64,000 bases of DNA. Origin: Dryocosmus kuriphilus. Lineage: Eukaryota; Arthropoda; Insecta; Hymenoptera; Cynipidae. Under the pieces are notes generated by a model. The model saw only the letters and a program-made list of their open reading frames with translations. It was not told the origin of the DNA and ran no database searches. The position numbers were made by a program, and so were the translations under genes. Of this stretch, positions 33,188-44,229 are shown in pieces (position 1 is the first letter of the stretch; every line of letters starts with the position of its first letter). The stretch is taken from assembly GCA_038277395.1 (NCBI GenBank), contig CM076193.1:174508711-174572710 (forward strand). The letters run 5' to 3'.

Positions 33188-33541
33188 CGGAATCAACTCG
33201 AAGAGAAGTTTGGAGAATTTCGTAACAATCAGTAAAGCAACAGGTCTGCGTGGGATAGAAGACACTTGGAAAGTGTGATAAAATTATGGAAAGAATTTGA
33301 GACGATGAGTGATGCACTTATTTATGTGATTGCGGCTGAATATTATTACGACAAGTTTTTGGAGGCCTACATTCGAACTGGACATGGCGGGAGGGATAAG
33401 ATTATTTATTATCTGAAAAGCAAATATCGGATTTCTAGAGCTTCTTAATTTCTGTTAAACGTGTAATAGAAAGAGAGTAACTCCTAAGAAAGCTGTTGTC
33501 ATAAAGCCTATGACATCCAGTGGTTTCAATATACGTGGTCA
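33188..33541 (+). pseudogene. Integrase-type zinc-binding fragment, copy 2
   Basis: Same domain as 29614-29907 (ESVIKLWKEFETMSDALIY, YIRTGHGGRDKIIYYLK) with a TAA after FRNNQ, and a stop after ISRAS where copy 1 has the Cys-containing end. Beyond it NRKRVTPKKAVVIKPMTSSG is readable, a continuation seen in KRBA2-like proteins. Non-functional. Confidence 0.6.
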
Positions 33542-34260
33542 AGTTTTTTTTTTGGAGAGGAGGTGAGAATGCAGTTTACGCACAGAGTGTGGGACTCAGC
33601 CTAAGAAGCGGCTATACCCACTAAACTCACCTCCTCTTTCTTCTTGGCATTAAATCCCCCGGAAACCGCTTCCGCATTACTTCAGAGGATGCCGTTTTCT
33701 TCGCTGTCTCCAGCGTCTTCCTCTGGCTTGTTCTCCTATTAGGGTTTTCTTCTCCCTGTTGCAGGTGGATAGCGACTTACCAAATTTGGGCACTCAGCTA
33801 CCTTGAGCCACTCATGCATGCATCTTCTGCAGCATTTGCTGCGGTCCTTGTTTGGACACTCTCGGGAAACATGTCCGAAAGCATGACACCTGTAGCTCCG
33901 GGATTCAGCGCTATGCGCCTTCACCCGGCAATTTACCCAACCGACCTTCAGCCGGGCTGCCTTCCCAGCTTGGCAGCAGAGGCAGCATCCAGCTCGATAA
34001 AAGCTAGAATGCAGCCTCTGCTGCTTCTCTTAGTCAGGTTCACCTTCATCGGAGAACCAAGCTCGTCTCCCAGCGCTGCCTTCACGGCATGCTCCACTTC
34101 AGCGACCTCCGTCGACTCGACCAAGTCGCACACCACAATCTGTGCCCTTGGGGAGAGGTGTCGTACACACCCTCCTTGTCCAAGTGTCCGTCCACGGCCA
34201 GTAACGTCACGGTGGTTTAGTCGGGAGCTAGTCAGTAGATTCGACTTACCCTAGTCAGGG
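33542..34260 (-). mobile_element. R1-like non-LTR fragment
   Basis: Minus strand with a poly(A) tail at 33542-33556 and a 3' sequence containing GTTTAGTGGGTAT and AGTCCCACACTC, which I associate with R1-clade elements. Immediately upstream are gag-type coding remnants; the endonuclease and reverse transcriptase are missing, so the copy is internally deleted. Confidence 0.65.
33739..34190 (-). pseudogene. R1-like ORF1 (gag-type) remnant with zinc knuckles
   Basis: The upstream part (33948-34136) reads DLVESTEVAEVEHAVKAALG. After a one-base shift, LKVGWVNCRVKAHSAESRSY leads to RCHAFGHVSRECPNKDRSKC and CRRC. This matches the zinc-knuckle region of insect R1/LOA-type ORF1 proteins, although the first Cys of the first knuckle is Ser here. 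Dead by frameshift. Confidence 0.7.
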
Positions 34261-35640
34261 TCTAGTTAGGCGCTAGTCCGGTAACCCGGCATATCCTCGT
34301 CGGAGCCTAGTCGGGCGCTAGTAGGGCCCAAGCAGCTGACCCGAAGAAACTGTTCCAAAAACAGAATTTATCAACTATATTTTACTGCGCTAGTGCCGTG
34401 TCTCTATGCTAAAAAATCGCTAAAAAATGAAAAAGTTATCTTTTTTATAATATTAATTAATTAATACGTTTAATTTATGTTATTTTAATACACAAATTCT
34501 TACCATGAACACCACTGAATACACTGCGCCACTTACACATATAATCGATCGCTTAAACGCTATGAAAAATCCTAATCGGTGTGGATTCGAACCCTGCCTG
34601 CCTACCTGTAACTACCTAACTATGTACTAGTATAACGCATTCCTAACAACTAAAGCCTCTCGGCTATTCTCGCTTGGAGCATTTCGTACAAATTCTCAGA
34701 TTTAAGCTGCACCACACCAGGGTGGTCTTTTATGCCTGCGCCTCGAAATCACTTCTAAAATTCAGGAAGAAGGAATTTAATAAGATAAATTTAAAATTCC
34801 AAAAAAAGGATCATGAAAAAGCTACGATGTCGCTAACATAACCAATACAAATTCAAATTCTATTTTTTTAATGCTTATAAATTAGATACATGCATAGGAT
34901 AAACAGAATTTATTCGTACCTGTGCGTGAATGTAAATAAATTAAGGGGGACAGAAATCTTGTATTTATTCTTACATTTCTCAGTATATTGTCTTCGCAGG
35001 AAAACGAACATACATTCCTGCCTGCAAGAATAGAGATGCCGCTGACATGACGCCGGAAATTTAGAGTGGTCACGTGACTAACCACAACACAACTTTTTGA
35101 CTTCTATTTAAGAAAATAGAAGTGTTTCTTCAGGTAAAAAAAAAGTTACTTCTAGTATTCAATAAAAATATATATTGCTACTTCTAATAAGTGGCTTTTA
35201 ACAAGAAATAAGAAAATATTAGAAAATAAACGTAGCTTCAATTTGAATGTGTTTCTTTAGGATTACGTGACCTGCTTCGATTCATCACTTGATTCACTTC
35301 TACTAGTTTTAAAAATGTTTTGTACAAAGAATTTTAACTATTTTATAGACGTACGGAATTAATTATTTTTAAATAGTCCGACTTGTCCCCGACCAGCCCA
35401 CGATTAGGATTTTTGAACAAAAAAACACCAACTAGCCACCAAACAGTTCCCGACTAGAACCGGCCTCGAAATGATGACAGAAAATAGCCGCGCGTACGGA
35501 ATTAATTCTTTTTAAACAGCCGGACTGGTCCCCGACCAGCCCCCGATTAGAATTTTTAAACACAAAAAATACCGACTAGCACCCGACTAGCACCCTAGTT
35601 GTAGTGGGCCAAGTGGGGCTTTTTCTACACGGGTTAGTGT
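34261..35640. mobile_element. Non-autonomous element with CTAGTCGGG-type ends (MITE-like)
   Basis: Left part (34200-34330) carries repeats such as CTAGTCGGGCGCTAGT; right part (35380-35620) carries the inverse, CCCGACTAGCACC. The right side contains a repeated ~130-bp unit ('gtccccgaccagccc' at about 35393 and 35528). No coding capacity is seen. The boundaries and superfamily are uncertain. Confidence 0.5.
34570..34675 (-). ncRNA. tRNA-like / tRNA-derived SINE head
   Basis: On the minus strand TAGCCGAGAGG (34656-34666) fits a Leu/Ser-type A box, and GGTTCGAATCC (34583-34593) is a perfect B box. About 60 bp separate them, as in a tRNA with a long variable arm. The 3' acceptor strand does not pair with the 5' GCGAGAA, so it is not an intact tRNA gene; a tRNA-derived SINE promoter is more likely. 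Confidence 0.45.
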
Positions 35641-35880
35641 TCACTATAATGTTAACATTAAAATATATTATATATAAATAAATATATAATATACAATCAG
35701 GGAAGTTGGCGAAATATCAATAAAAAGAAGATTAATATTAATACTATTAATAATAATAATAAAATTAATAAAATAATTACTAATAGATTCGAATTGGTGG
35801 TAGGCGCGCTAAGCGCGCAGGGGGCCCAAGCCCCCCTTGTATATATAATATATATATATCGGATTCCTATAAAACGCAAA
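35641..35880. repeat. AT-rich spacer with two GC hairpins
   Basis: At about 35800-35845 two short perfect palindromes stand side by side in otherwise AT-rich DNA: GCGCGCTAAGCGCGC and GGGGGCCCAAGCCCCC. TA-rich tracts flank them. Role unknown. Confidence 0.6.
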
Positions 35881-36004
35881 CGATTGTGTAAATAAATTTG
35901 AACAATTTATGGAACCAATGTTTTCTGCTTGAAACAAGCGTATGAAATTAAAATATCTGAGAAATATAATGGACGATAATTAATGAGATAACGTCTGTAG
36001 TATG
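35881..36004 (+). other. Gene B 5' flank shared with gene E
   Basis: Inverted match to 7887-8000, continuing into the promoter. Confidence 0.55.
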
Positions 36005-36044
36005 TATATATAAGCGAATTTCTTCATTAATACATTAGTCAGTT
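36005..36044 (+). promoter_or_regulatory. Gene B core promoter (TATA + Inr)
   Basis: TATATATAAG (36005-36014) followed by TCAGTT (36039-36044), placing the start site near 36041 and leaving a 5' UTR of about 23 nt before the ATG. The same layout is found upstream of exon 1 in A, D and E. Confidence 0.65.
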
Positions 36045-36063
36045 TATCCTCTGACTGGCAAAA

Positions 36064-36118
36064 ATGAGAGTGGTTTATTCCGTGGTGTTCTCGTTGGCGT
36101 TTGCCTGTAATATTATAG
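36064..36118 (+). CDS. Gene B exon 1: signal-peptide exon
   Basis: The ATG follows 'ggcaaaa'. The 55 nt encode MRVVYSVVFSLAFACNII and end in phase 1 before a strong donor, GTAAGTATG. The exon is nearly identical to that of gene E and clearly related to those of A and D. The nearest compatible downstream exon is the 84-nt exon at 51402, 15 kb away. Of that distance, about 2.0 kb is a LINE derivative, 1.6 kb a Harbinger and 4.7 kb a foldback-like element, so the ancestral intron was far shorter. The signal peptide predicts secretion; nothing more can be said about function. Confidence 0.68.
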
Positions 36119-36485
36119 GTAAGTATGATGATTTAATATATCTATAGCAGTTTACGCTATACAATCCCGATTCTATTCCAATTGCTTTTTTTACAACTTT
36201 ATCTGCAATAATAATTAACCCGAAATGAGTACGAGCGTAATCAGTATTTAATCTCGTGGAATTCGGAATGCTGGCGTTGTAAAAAAATGGAATCTAAAAG
36301 TTATCACTGTTTAGGTTCTCATAAAACTTGAAATTTTTAAAGTTTCTCTATTTTTTCAAAACCTTTTACAAATCCGAAATGAGTTCGTGTCGCTAAAAGT
36401 ATTGTCCACGCTGGGTACACATAAACATTATATCCCAGAGATGTCTGCGAAATACTGAAAAAGCTGCAGATTATATTCTTTAAAT
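36119..36485 (+). other. Gene B intron 1, proximal part
   Basis: Non-coding; matches the intron starts of genes E and A. Ends at the left 13-bp duplication (ATATTCTTTAAAT, 36473-36485) of the LINE derivative. Confidence 0.55.
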
Positions 36486-38454
36486 TGGTTGGTTTATTTA
36501 TTTATACTCTCTCCCTTTTACGGGTTTGAGAGTCTTTAGAAATCCATCACAACTTTACATCCAGCGCAGATTTTACAAATACTTATTCCTACCTTATTAT
36601 ATATGTACATAATTTCTTAATCTCTAATCTAAATCTACGCACTGCCGCTCAAGACCTTGAGCTTCCGTTTCCTCTCGCCATTTCCATTCTGTTGATGGTA
36701 TATTAATCCGCGACTCTACTGACTTTTCTTTTGCCTCTATACGAATCATTTTGGCTCTTCTCTACCCTGTATGACCTGCTCTTTCTCTCAGCCTTTCCAA
36801 TTTCTTCATCCATCCCCCGCACATTCCAAAAAATTACTTTAATCCACGTTTTCGCACTCTCTTTCCCTTCTCCCCACATTCTTCCACTTATCTCGTTCGC
36901 AAACCGCGGCGCTTCTACTCTGCTCTTAGTCACCTCTGCTCCCTCCGAACTTGAGACCGCTGACCTATATTCAAGTCCTCTCTCTCTCTTCCTCTCACAT
37001 TCGCACCGTCTCATTCACCCACAACATGTCTCTCCCAAACCAAACTCTATTCCCTTTTCTCCTCTCCTCCCAAGCCCTCTCTCCTATTACCCATCTTTTC
37101 TTTCTCTCCCTCCATGTCATATCTTCATCAATTCTTTCCTTTCCTCCCCTAAGCACCTTCTTTTTCCTCATTACCTCTCTCCTCCCCACTTCACTTCCCA
37201 GCTTGACTACGTACATCCTCGCTTTTCCTCCTGTCTAATTGCCCACCCCCTTTATCTCCTGCACACTGACATTTGCCCCTATATCCCTCAAAACTTTCTC
37301 TACCTCCTTCTTTCCCGTTTCGGTTTCTACTTGCAATCCTTTTATAAAGACGTTTCTCTTCTTCTTTTCCCTTTCAAACCCCTCCATTTTCCTTTCTAAC
37401 CCACGTACTCTACTTTTCATTCTCTTGTTCTCCTCTTTCAAGTTTACATTTCCCTCTTCCCCGTCCCCTCTACCTATTTCCTCGCGATTCTCTTGACGTC
37501 CAGCTCTGCATTCTAAATTACGTGCCCTCTCTTCTACCTGCCTTATTACCTTTCTCCCCTCTTCCTGCTTTTTTCTCTGTCCCTCCTCCATCCTCCCTAA
37601 TTTTTGCCATACTTTTTCTTTCTCTTTCTTCCAGCACTTTTCCCATTTATCCCATTTCTCTTTTATCTTTATGACTATCCCCTCTGTTCCCCTCCCATGT
37701 TCCTTTTATTCCACTATCCCTCTACTCACTACCTTTTCTAACTCTCGGAACATATTTTCCATTGTGCCTTTTGTCTTATCTAATGCCTTATCCATGTCCT
37801 TATTTGACTCTAGCATCTTATCAACTGACCTACCAAACTCTAACCTCTCTGCGTTGCCCCCACCAGCCCCGCCTGCCCTGCTCGCCGCTTCATTCATTGC
37901 ACACTGGGTCCCGTCGCTAATTCCCTTCTTCGGGCACGTATTGCACTCTAGCGTTCTGTTGCCTTGGTCTCCTCGTAATCGGGCTGTTACCCTGTGGCCT
38001 GCTTACCCTACCTTACCTACCTTACCCACTAGTCTCCTGACCCACTTTTCAACCTCTCACTCCACTTCCCACGCTTCCCTCACCCTACTTCTATCCTTCG
38101 TACTATTTTATACAAAAAGACAGTAGTAATTAACGATAACCAGACCTTACCTCACCATCCGTCTTCCCAGTCACATACAACTTCACTACCCTACTTCCTG
38201 TTCCCAAAACTAACTAACTAACTGACTAACTCCAAACCTAACCTCACTCTTTAGCATGCAAACCTTTTTCTCACATTTTACTTTTATCCACCTTCCGCGA
38301 CCCTTCCACTCATTCCTCCCACATACCAACTGCCCTAACTCTACTCACAAACCCTTTTTTGCACCCTTCACAACCCTTATTCACCATCAAAGCCAAAACA
38401 ATCGCTCAAATTCTCGCGCCCGTCCCATCACTACCAGCGCTGGAAACGGAAGCC
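36486..38454 (-). mobile_element. ORF1-only LINE derivative, copy 2
   Basis: Minus-strand insert of 1.97 kb between 13-bp duplications ATATTCTTTAAAT (36473-36485 and 38455-38467). It has the same internal ORF2 deletion as 24559-26476: IFWNVRGMDEEIGKAERK runs straight into the same 3' segment. It lies antisense to gene B in intron 1. Its duplication differs from copy 1, so the two insertions are independent although both sit antisense in paralogous introns. Confidence 0.85.
37235..37897 (-). pseudogene. LINE ORF1 remnant (copy 2)
   Basis: Minus-strand coding with frame changes: ESNKDMDKALDKTKGTMENM (37706-37897), then the coiled coil MEEGQRKKQEEGRKVIRQVE and KKRNVFIKGLQVE (37235-37591). The large plus-strand ORF at 36731-37399 is a shadow of this strand. 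Confidence 0.72.
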
Positions 38455-38467
38455 ATATTCTTTAAAT

Positions 38468-39974
38468 AACATTTAAATGACAATTCAGACCGGTCGGTAA
38501 CCACGTTTTTGTAGATTCGCCGGCACAAAGTATCGATGGAACTTCAGGGTTACAAAAAGTTCAACTCTGAAACTCCCTCGATAATTTTGTCGAAGAAACT
38601 AGAAAACGGTGGTAACTGACCCGTCTTGATGTGCAATTGAATACTATCTTTAAAAAACTTTAAACTGTTTCAATAATATTTGACCAAATGACGACTTATG
38701 TCGCAAAAGCATACTGATTTGAAGTTGACATTTTTTCCATTCTCATCTTAATGAGAAGGTATTAGTTTTATGTGAAAAATAACTTTTGCGGATTTTATGA
38801 AATCTCGACCTTTCGTGACCCCCTGAATCCGAAAAAACATGTTTTTCGACGGTGTCTGTTTTCTGTTGTCGTTTTCGTTGTCGTCGTCGGCGCCTTTTCC
38901 CACGATAACTTTTGAAGGACTAATCGGATTGGATTGCGCTTTGGCGCACTTCTTTAAGGCGTAAGGAGAAAGGTCGAGTTCGTTAACCAGCGGTTTTTGA
39001 ACAGAGGTTATGGTTTCATCCATCAAAAACGGTTTTCACAAAATCAAAATTCTCATTTCCCGGCTAAAATATGGAAGATGAAAAAAGCAGTAGAAAGTAA
39101 AATTATTTACCTCAAAAAGAAACTACAAATTTTGTTTTAACTATTTTTTGATGAAATGAACGGTTTTTGCTTTAATCGAGAAAAAGTTATTAAAATTTAT
39201 AAATTCGAATTTCCCACCAAACTATGCTAGATAGGAAAAAAATTATAATCAGCAAAGTTGTTCATTTCAAAGGGTCTACAAATTTTCACTCTATAATTTT
39301 TTTTTAAATGAGGCGTATTTTTTTGTTTATTCGTGAAATATACAGGCTGTTTTTTTTAACTTGAGACATCGAAATATCTCAAAAAATACGCATCCTATGA
39401 AAAAAATATTTGTAATAAGACCTTTTTATTTTTTAGGGGGAAAAACAATTTTTTAAAAATTTACCCCCCCCCCCCCCAGGAGGCAGGGGTGGGGGTAACT
39501 TTGTAATTTCAAGTAGCAATCCCAATTTTTTATCACAGATTCAAATTTTCCTTTATAAAATACCCAAGTTTTATTCGAAAAATGTTTTTCGGTTAGCGAT
39601 AGATGGCGCTGAAATTGCGAAAAATGAAATTGTTGACTCTACTTGTAGCTCTAGCCAGGAATAACGACGCGGACTTAGTAGTTGCCTATTCCCTTCGGGG
39701 TGCTTAATTTCGGTGAGTCCCCTTGCCTCTCACGGTCGGGGTGCTTGATTTCGGTGAATGCCCTCGCCTCTCACCATCGGGGTGCTTGAAATTTCGGCAA
39801 CGGGACAGTAAAAGTGATAAAACTGTAGAAAACCTTTCCCGAATGCAGTTGGTTGTCGGCACTCGATTTTGGATGTAGACATTACATATCATCGAGTGTC
39901 CACTGTCTACAATCCTCGACGTCATTCCAGCCGAGCGATAACCGCGTCTGTCCCTGATTAACGTTTATTCATTA
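38468..39974 (+). other. Gene B intron 1, segment with small repeats
   Basis: The first ~270 bp match gene A and E introns (inverted to 27030-27260 and 5990-6390). Then follow unclassified AT-rich sequence, a C14-type homopolymer near 39463-39477, and a 41-bp tandem repeat at 39700-39795 ('gtgcttgatttcggtgaatg' units at 39700, 39741 and 39782). The minus ORF at 38748-39026 has no recognisable domain. Confidence 0.45.
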
Positions 39975-40260
39975 GGGGCCGATTCCACCAACTGTGATTA
40001 AATTTTAATCGTTGACTAACTTAATGTAATCAGCACATTGCGTTCCACGATCTTTTAAATCACGATTAAAGAAGCCTAATTACCGTTTAACATAATCGGC
40101 CGTTTTTGATTAGCGACTTAACCAGCGATTAACTGTAATCAGTTTCATTTGGAAACATTGCGTTCCACGATCTTTTAAATCACGATTAAAGAAGCCTAAT
40201 TACCGTTTAACATAATCGGCCGTTTTTGCTGATTAGCGACTTAACCAGCGATTAACTTGG
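39975..40260 (+). mobile_element. Harbinger-type MITE fragment
   Basis: Left end TTAGGGGCCGATTCCACCAA resembles the Harbinger terminus at 42073. A 120-bp unit is tandemly duplicated ('acattgcgttccacgatc' at 40035 and 40155). The right terminus was not found, so it is truncated. Confidence 0.6.
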
Positions 40261-42030
40261 GTAGCAATGTGCCGTTGAAAGTTTCATTTGGAAACTTTCA
40301 CTTTAAAAGTTTCAAAACGTGAAATTTATGATCAACAGAATTTTTGACGAAACCTATGAAAATTTAACAAATTTAGCGTAATAAATTATATATTTTGGAA
40401 TATGTAAATCACAAACATTATATATTAAAGTACTTTATAAAATTTCAAATCATGTTTAAAAATTTCAAAGGATTTCAAACAATTTCAAGTAATTTAAAAA
40501 AATTTCAAAGGGTTTTATATAATTTAGAGTGATTTGAAAAAATTTTCGAAATATTTCAATGCATTTAAAAATATTTGAATAAATTTCGAAAGATTTCAAG
40601 CGACTTTAAATGATTTTAAGAAATTTCTGACAATTTCAAGTGATTTGAAGAAATTTCGAAGGATTTTAAAGGATTTTCGAAGGATTCTGAAGGATCTTAA
40701 GCAATCTAGAGTGATTTAAAAAGAATGGAAAAATTTTTTAATAATTTTCAAATATTTTAATCAACTTCGAAAGATTTTAAGAAATGATTTTTTAAAATTT
40801 CAAAGGATTTTAAACGATATTAAAAATTTAAAGGGATTTCAAATAATTTAGAACGATTTTAAGTAATTTAAAAATATTTTAAAGTATTTAAAAGAATTTG
40901 GAATGATTTTTACAAAATTTCAAAATACATAAAAACATTTAAAAATATTTTTTTTAATTTGGAATTATCTTAAGCGACTTCAAATGATTTAAAAATTTTT
41001 CAAGAGATTTTAAAGGATCGTGTAATATTTTAAGGAATTAAAATGATCTTGAAGAATTTCGAAGAAATTTAAAAAGGTTTAAAAGCAATAATGGTTTTTC
41101 AAAATGTTTTTTACGAATATTTTTTAATTTCTTAAGGGATTTGGAAATATTGTAAAGTATTTAAAAGTTGTTTTTGAATTTTAAAGAATATAAAGCGATT
41201 TTAAGCAGATCTCAGAATATCTCAATAGATTTAAAAATATTTTTACTACTTTTTAGAAGATTTTCAGTGACTTTTTGATTTCTTAAGAGATTTTAAGGTA
41301 TATCAAAGTATTTTAAGTAAATTTAAGTGATTTGAAAACATTTTAAAGATGTTGAAGTGATTTTTAAAATATTTAATAGTATTTTATTAAATTTCGAATA
41401 ATTTTTAAACATTCGAAGACATTTCGAACAATTTATAGTGATTTTAAGATATTTCCAAGAACTTTGAAAGATTTTAAAGAATTTCGAGTGATCTTAAAAA
41501 TATTTTTAATATTTTAAAAAGTTTCAATGGATTTTAAGCGACTTAGAAAGAGTTTAAAGAATTTCAGGAGATTTTTAAGGATTTTGTAATATTTTAAAGT
41601 AGTTCAAGAGATTTAAAAGAATTTAAAGGAATTTTTCAAATATTTTCGAAAATTTCAAAATATTTTCAGTGATTTTAAAGAATTTTAGCAGATTTTATAA
41701 AATAGAGAATAAATAGACTACTTCGAAGCAATCTTAAGGGATTTCAAGCCATCCATTTTGAATGCATTGGAGAAATTTCAAGATATGTCAGAGAAACTTA
41801 AAAGAATATCAAGAGATTTTAAGTGATTCTTAGAAATTCTTTAGATATTTTAAGGAATTAAAAATATTTTAAAAGTGTTCAAGAGATTTTTAAGGATTCC
41901 TAAGAACATAAAGTGATTTCAAAAACATCTCAAAGTACGTTAATACAATTTTAAAAGGATTTGAAATGATTTTTAGGAGTTTCAGAGGATAATAAAGGAT
42001 TTTAAAAAACTTTAAACTATTTTATTTTTG
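40261..42030. repeat. Degenerate ATTTCAAAGGATTTTAAA-type array
   Basis: About 1.7 kb of very AT-rich, irregular short repeats based on 'tttaaagnatttnaa'. No gene is present. It resembles the TTAAGG-type arrays elsewhere in the paralogous introns but is more diverged. Confidence 0.6.
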
Positions 42031-42072
42031 GTCACCTCGGAAATACCAATTCATATCTTTGGGCTCCAACTC

Positions 42073-43705
42073 TTAGGGCCGGTTTCACCAACTCTGATTA
42101 AACACATGATTAGCTAATCATGATTATTTTTTAATCGAGACTTCAATCATGTTTAAATTACAATGCGTTCCACCATGGATATATTATATATATATATATA
42201 TACCCTGTTCATGGTAGCTCTAGTATTCTCTTGTAGCCGTGACTCTGATTGGTTGTAATGAAAAAGTCAGTTAACTTTCGGCGCTATGACGTTTAGGCGC
42301 CAAAACATTGTGATGACGCGTAAAGTTTGAGGTCGTTTCTGAAATATAATTTTTATTTAAATATGTTAACCAAAAGAAAAGTGTTTGATAATGTACATTT
42401 CGAAAATTGACATGTACATATCAGTTATAAAATATAAAATAGATTTTAATTTTCAACAAAAAAAAAAAGATTTTTTAAACAATAAGATGATTTATTGGAG
42501 CAAGAAGGTGAATTTCTTACCAAAGCAAAAGGCATGAAATTTGATCAAAATAGTTCAATTTTTCACCAAACTAGTTGAATTTTCCAACAAAGCAAAATGA
42601 ATTTTTGAACAAAATTGTTGAGTTTCTTACAAAGTGGATACATTTTTCACAAAATTGGATTTTTTAAATTTGAATTTGAGTTTTTAAACCGAAACATGAA
42701 TTTCCAACGAAAAAGGTTAATTTTCTACCGAAAAATACGAATATTCCACAAAAAAAAAAGTACATGACTTTTCAAACTTTTGAACGAAATTGTGAAATTT
42801 CTTACAAAGTGGATATATTTTTCACCAAAGTGAATTTCTTAAATTTAGATTTGAATTTTTAAACCTAAAGAGGAGTTTCCAACGAAGAAGATTAATTTTC
42901 TTCCGAAAAATACGAATATTCCACAAGAAAAAATACATGACTTTTCAAACTTTTGAACAAAATTGTTAAATTTCCTACAAAGTGGATATATTTTTCACAA
43001 AATTAAATTTCTTGAATTTGAATTTGAATTTTTAAACCGAAACACGAGTTTCCAATGAAGAAGATTAATTTTCTACCGAAAAATACGAATATTCCACAAA
43101 AAGAATACATGACTTTTCAACTAACAAAAATTTTTAGGTTATCTCTACATGTAAATTACTCCGAATTATCTTTATTACAAATTCAGTTACTTGGAGCACT
43201 TAAATTACTTCCACAATCGTAAAAATACAAGATCAATGTCCATTATTTAAAAAATGTTTCTATATCATACATACCGATTTGTAGCATGTTGCAAACCTTG
43301 TTCTAGTTGGAGCAGCAAAGTTTCAACAGTAATTTTTCTTAAGCGAAATCGTGTTAAAAAATCCAGATCATCCATTGTTTCAAAATAATTCACTCGTTCC
43401 CTGAATATTCGTGGTCTTCTCTGAACGGGGTAAAACATTTCATCATCATCAGATGAGGATAAAATATCCTCGTAAAACAGAGCCATATTTCCTTGCTGTA
43501 CACTGCACTTGTATATTTCAATTTTGGTGTTATGTTACTTTCATCACTGATTAACCTCCATGACCAGCCATTATTGGGCGGTTAAGTTAACCCGTGATTA
43601 TCTTCCCTTAATCATGATTAAAAGAATGGTGGAACGCAAAGTATTGAATAAATAATGTTAATCAATCATTAAGGATTTAATCAGAGTTGGTGAAACCGGC
43701 CCTTA
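42073..43705 (-). mobile_element. PIF/Harbinger element with TTA duplication
   Basis: GGGCCGGTTTCACCAACTCT at 42076 and its inverse ending CCGGCCC at 43702 form terminal inverted repeats, flanked by TTA on both sides. TTA/TWA duplication and the transposase remnant identify PIF/Harbinger. The paralogous gene E intron at 1-380 preserves the empty site with a single TTA. At 1627 bp the element is internally deleted. Confidence 0.92.
43275..43486 (-). pseudogene. HARBI1-like transposase, first exon
   Basis: Starts MALFYEDILSSSDDDEMFYP, with RRPRIFRERVNYFETMDDLD and FLTRFRLRKITVETLL, typical of the N-terminus of HARBI1-type nucleases. It ends at a GTATGTATGA donor after HATNR. The catalytic DDE exons are absent because the rest of the element is deleted. 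Confidence 0.85.
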
Positions 43706-44229
43706 GTGCCAAAAAGCACCCCAACTCTGCCACGAAGATAAGACTTTGTCTTCTAAAAAATACGGAAAATTTTTAAAAAAATGTTGCAAATTTTTATGCA
43801 TTAGGTCGGTTTAGGTTTTGCTAATTCAACTAAAGAAAAGGCTGAAAAAATAATTACCAAACCTTTTGTTCCTAAATGTCCAAAAATTTATATATAAGAA
43901 ATATTGTATAAAATTTGTCAAGTTTCTAAGTTCCTTTTCTAAAAATCTCTTCTAAGAAGCTTAGAAATTTTTAAAATTTTAAATAAAGAACGTAGAAAAT
44001 GTGGCTGTTCATTTAGTTAGTAGTCTTAAATTATATTCGTTTAACTAAATAAAATAATTGAAAATTTTGTAATAATTGTTAAGGTTTCTAAATTTTCAAA
44101 TTCACAAATATAATACGAAAAATTTCCAAATTCGTTTCTTTCGCTCGATTTGAATGTAAGTGTAAAAGATTATTATAATTATAATTTCGAAACAATAGTA
44201 CATGTATATTTTCTCAAACACGTTTACTT
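43706..44229 (+). other. Gene B intron 1, matches window start
   Basis: Non-coding. It continues the homology with 1-260 (inverted), including the phrase 'ttctaaaaatctcttctaa' against its inverse near position 80. Confidence 0.5.

Larger units (their letters stand above)
30981..33541 (+). mobile_element. KRBA2/Ginger-like fragment, copy 2, interrupted by solo LTR
   Basis: Same repeat as 28905-29940, including the hairpin palindrome, but interrupted at 31579-33092 by an LTR insertion. It extends a little further than copy 1 at the 3' side, then is cut by an R1-like poly(A) tail at 33542. Confidence 0.6.

Noticed and set aside
36731..37399. A 222-codon plus-strand ORF, Ser/Pro/Leu-rich
   Set aside because: It is the complement of the purine-rich LINE ORF1 coding strand; the equivalent shadow ORFs occur opposite the other copy at 25511-26400.
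24559..38454. Idea that the two ORF1-only LINE copies are one ancestral insertion duplicated with the introns
   Set aside because: Their target duplications (ATGTGTAATATTTGTT and ATATTCTTTAAAT) and flanks differ, so they inserted independently.
38748..39026. 92-codon minus-strand ORF
   Set aside because: Low-complexity Lys/Asp/Asn content, no homologue recognised, absent from the paralogous introns.
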